Assembly: GCA_028293055.1 (NCBI GenBank)
Contig: JAQGLD010000459.1
Coordinates: forward strand, 1 to 7,862
DNA length: 7,862 bases
Source of the DNA: Alphaproteobacteria bacterium
GTDB taxonomy: Bacteria; Pseudomonadota; Alphaproteobacteria; Sphingomonadales; Sphingomonadaceae
Direction: 5' to 3'
Part shown: positions 6,012-7,862 of the stretch, piece after piece
Position numbering within the stretch: position 1 is the first letter of the stretch
Layout: each line of letters opens with the position of its first letter
The notes under the pieces: generated by a model
What the model was told of the DNA's origin: nothing
The model's database searches: none
What the model saw: only the letters and a program-made list of their open reading frames with translations
Program-made: the position numbers and the translations under genes

Positions 6012-7529
6012 ATGGCCGAAAACATTCTCAGACTCGCCGATAGTCCGGCGCCCGAAGCTCCGTCCCTGCCGCACAATGTCGAGGCCGAGGCGGCCCTCCT
6101 CGGCGCGCTGATGATCGACAATCGGCTCGCCGAAGACGTCCAGATGAAGCTTCGGCCCGATCATTTCTTCGAGCCGCTGCACGGTCGCATCTATGAGCAG
6201 GTGCTCAAGCTGATCGATCGCAACATGATCGCCAGCCCGGTCACGCTGCGGCCGCTGTTCGAGGCCGACGAGGAGATGAAGGAGCTCGGCGGCCCCTCCT
6301 ATCTCGCCCAACTGACCGGAAGCGGCGCAGCGATCGTCGGGGCGCGCGACTTCGCCGGGCAGATCTACGATCTGGCGCTGCTTCGTGCCCTGATCGGAGT
6401 CGGCCGCGAAATGGTCGAGCAGGCGCTCGATACGTCGGAGGATGTCGATCCGCGCGGCCAGATCGAGCAGGCCGAGGCGTCGCTCTACCGCGTCGCCGAG
6501 GAAGGCAGCACCGGCAATGGCGTCAAGAGCTTTGCCGAGGCCACCCGAATGGCCGTCCAGATGGCGGAGAAGGCGCTCAACACCGGCGGCGGCCTGTCGG
6601 GAGTGACCACCGGGATCGACGGGATCAACGCCCGGACCGGCGGCCTCCATCACAGCGACCTGATCATCCTCGCCGGCCGTCCCGGCATGGGCAAGACCGC
6701 GCTGGCGACCAATTTCGCGTTCAACGCGGCGCGCCGCCTGGTCCAGGATCTCGAGGACGGGATCGTCGCCGAGAAGTCCGCCGGGGCGGCCGTGGCGTTC
6801 TTCAGCCTCGAAATGTCGGCCGACCAGCTCGCCACGCGTATCCTCGCCGAAAATTCCGGGATCAGCGGCGAGAATCTGCGCATGGGCAAGATCAGCCAGC
6901 AGGATTTCCGCAACCTCGCCCGAGCAGCGGCGGAGCTGGAGAGCCTGCCGCTCTATATCGACGACACGCCCGGCCTCACCATCGCCGCCTTGCGCACCCG
7001 CGCCCGGCGCTTGAAGCGGCAGCGCAGCATCGGTCTGATCATCGTCGACTATCTCCAATTGCTCCAGGGGACCGGCAAGAGCGGAGGCGACCAGAATCGG
7101 GTGCAGGAGATTTCGGAGATCTCGCGCGGCCTCAAGACCCTCGACAAGGAGCTCAATGTGCCGGTTATCGCGCTGTCGCAGCTCAGCCGGGCGGTCGAGC
7201 AGCGCGAGGACAAGAGGCCGCAGCTGTCGGATCTTCGCGAATCGGGCTCGATCGAGCAGGACGCCGACATCGTCATGTTCGTCTATCGCGAGGAATATTA
7301 TGTCGGCTCGCGCGAGCCCAAGCGGCCGATCGAGGGGGACGACGCCAAGGTTTTCGACACCCATGGCGAATGGGCTCGCGACATGGAACGGGTCTACGGC
7401 CTCGCCGAGCTGATCATCGCCAAGCAGCGCCACGGCGCCACCGGCAAGGTCAAGATGCGCTTCGAGAGCAAGATCACCCGCTTCTCGGATTATGTCGACG
7501 AGGAGCACCTCCCCGAATCGCGGGGGTAG
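6012..7529 (+). CDS. dnaB: Replicative DNA helicase DnaB
   Basis: The hexameric 5'-to-3' helicase that unwinds the chromosome at the replication fork and recruits primase. The 505 residues show the N-terminal DnaB domain (about 20-125, beginning PHNVEAEAALLGALMIDN), a linker, and the RecA-like ATPase domain (about 195-490). In the ATPase domain are Walker A GRPGMGKTA (222-230, K228, T229), the catalytic Glu in FFSLEMS (E267), Walker B IIVDYLQLL (343-351, D346), SQLSRAVEQRED...DLRESGSIEQDAD (389-419), and the KQRHGATG arginine-finger segment (471-478). Extra residues at about 240-260 and 434-462, relative to E. coli DnaB, are the usual alphaproteobacterial insertions; there is no intein. The start at 6012 follows AGGGATGGGCA. 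It is divergent from the UPF0262-dcd genes, with a DnaA box between, and is followed by a REP-like repeat pair. Confidence 0.97.
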   Translation: MAENILRLADSPAPEAPSLPHNVEAEAALLGALMIDNRLAEDVQMKLRPDHFFEPLHGRIYEQVLKLIDRNMIASPVTLRPLFEADEEMKELGGPSYLAQLTGSGAAIVGARDFAGQIYDLALLRALIGVGREMVEQALDTSEDVDPRGQIEQAEASLYRVAEEGSTGNGVKSFAEATRMAVQMAEKALNTGGGLSGVTTGIDGINARTGGLHHSDLIILAGRPGMGKTALATNFAFNAARRLVQDLEDGIVAEKSAGAAVAFFSLEMSADQLATRILAENSGISGENLRMGKISQQDFRNLARAAAELESLPLYIDDTPGLTIAALRTRARRLKRQRSIGLIIVDYLQLLQGTGKSGGDQNRVQEISEISRGLKTLDKELNVPVIALSQLSRAVEQREDKRPQLSDLRESGSIEQDADIVMFVYREEYYVGSREPKRPIEGDDAKVFDTHGEWARDMERVYGLAELIIAKQRHGATGKVKMRFESKITRFSDYVDEEHLPESRG

Positions 7530-7536
7530 AGGAATC

Positions 7537-7558
7537 CCCCTCCCGCTCGCGGGAGGGG
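7537..7558. repeat. REP-like palindrome, copy 1
   Basis: The 10-base arms CCCCTCCCGC and GCGGGAGGGG flank a TC centre. The right flank is TTAGGGGGGGGC, like the tail of a repeat often seen between genes in sphingomonads. It begins 8 bases after the dnaB stop and could act as a factor-independent stop or an mRNA 3' end protector, though no T run follows. Confidence 0.75.
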
Positions 7559-7614
7559 TTAGGGGGGGGCATGCAGCGCCGCGGGGGTCGCGCCCGTCAG
7601 TCCCACCCCTCGAT

Positions 7615-7636
7615 CCCCTCCCGCTCGCGGGAGGGG
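7615..7636. repeat. REP-like palindrome, copy 2 (inverted relative to copy 1)
   Basis: All 22 bases are identical to copy 1. Its G-rich tail is on the opposite strand (GTCCCACCCCTCGAT on its left in the + sequence), so the two copies form an inverted pair with about 30 bases of unpaired middle. It ends 5 bases before the astD stop codon, so the pair fills the gap between two convergent genes. Confidence 0.75.
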
Positions 7637-7641
7637 AGAAT

Positions 7642-7862
<221 letters not shown>

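Larger units (their letters stand above)
7536..7637. terminator. Inverted REP pair, possible bidirectional terminator between dnaB and astD
   Basis: The G-rich stretch 7549-7570 can pair imperfectly with the C-rich stretch 7599-7624, giving a long stem enclosing the two tails in addition to the two local hairpins. Because dnaB and astD converge here, the structure could end transcription from both sides. No oligo-T tract is present, so classical intrinsic termination is uncertain. Confidence 0.35.

Noticed and set aside
5976..7508. A 510-codon open frame on the minus strand, antisense to nearly all of dnaB
   Set aside because: The forward frame is unmistakably DnaB. The antisense protein is a low-complexity-like product of GC-rich codon bias with no recognisable family.

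Overview
The window is a GC-rich chromosomal segment. Its proteins read like those of an alphaproteobacterium, most likely Sphingomonadales (Sphingomonas-like). The basis is the alphaproteobacterial Dcd sequence type, a UPF0262 protein (a family I know only from Alphaproteobacteria), a DnaB with the alphaproteobacterial insertions, and a CCCCTCCCGC-type palindromic repeat common in sphingomonad genomes. This placement rests on recognised sequence patterns, not on a search.

Layout, left to right. (1) Bases 1-877 (+) hold the C-terminal part of RNase R. (2) A GT4-type glycosyltransferase lies on the minus strand (915-2126), convergent with rnr across 37 bases. (3) A gene-free stretch of about 420 bases (2127-2546) carries a 14-base palindrome and a possible stress-type promoter. 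(4) A ChrR/YieF-like NAD(P)H-dependent FMN reductase follows (2547-3116, +). (5) A run of minus-strand genes, read right to left, comprises the UPF0262 protein (5387-5851), dcd (4786-5340), a secreted CE15-like alpha/beta hydrolase whose probable TTG start overlaps the dcd stop (3455-4789), and a 75-residue secreted protein of unknown function (3167-3394). (6) A divergent 160-base control region (5852-6011) holds a perfect DnaA box and part of a dispersed palindromic repeat. (7) dnaB (6012-7529, +). (8) An inverted pair of REP-like palindromes (about 7536-7637). (9) The C-terminal end of astD on the minus strand (7642-7862).

How it fits together. The divergent pair dnaB / UPF0262-dcd joins the replicative helicase to a deoxynucleotide-pool enzyme, with a DnaA box between them, so initiator-linked control is a reasonable hypothesis. 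The remaining genes (RNA decay, glycosyl transfer, flavin reductase, exported esterase, arginine catabolism) are ordinary neighbours with no evident shared pathway.

I see no CRISPR array, tRNA, rRNA, insertion sequence, prophage, toxin-antitoxin pair or defence system, and no convincing undescribed multi-gene system. The items most worth a second look are small: the DnaA-box region, the CE15-like enzyme lacking the usual catalytic Glu, and the small secreted protein whose start codon sits at the centre of a perfect palindrome.
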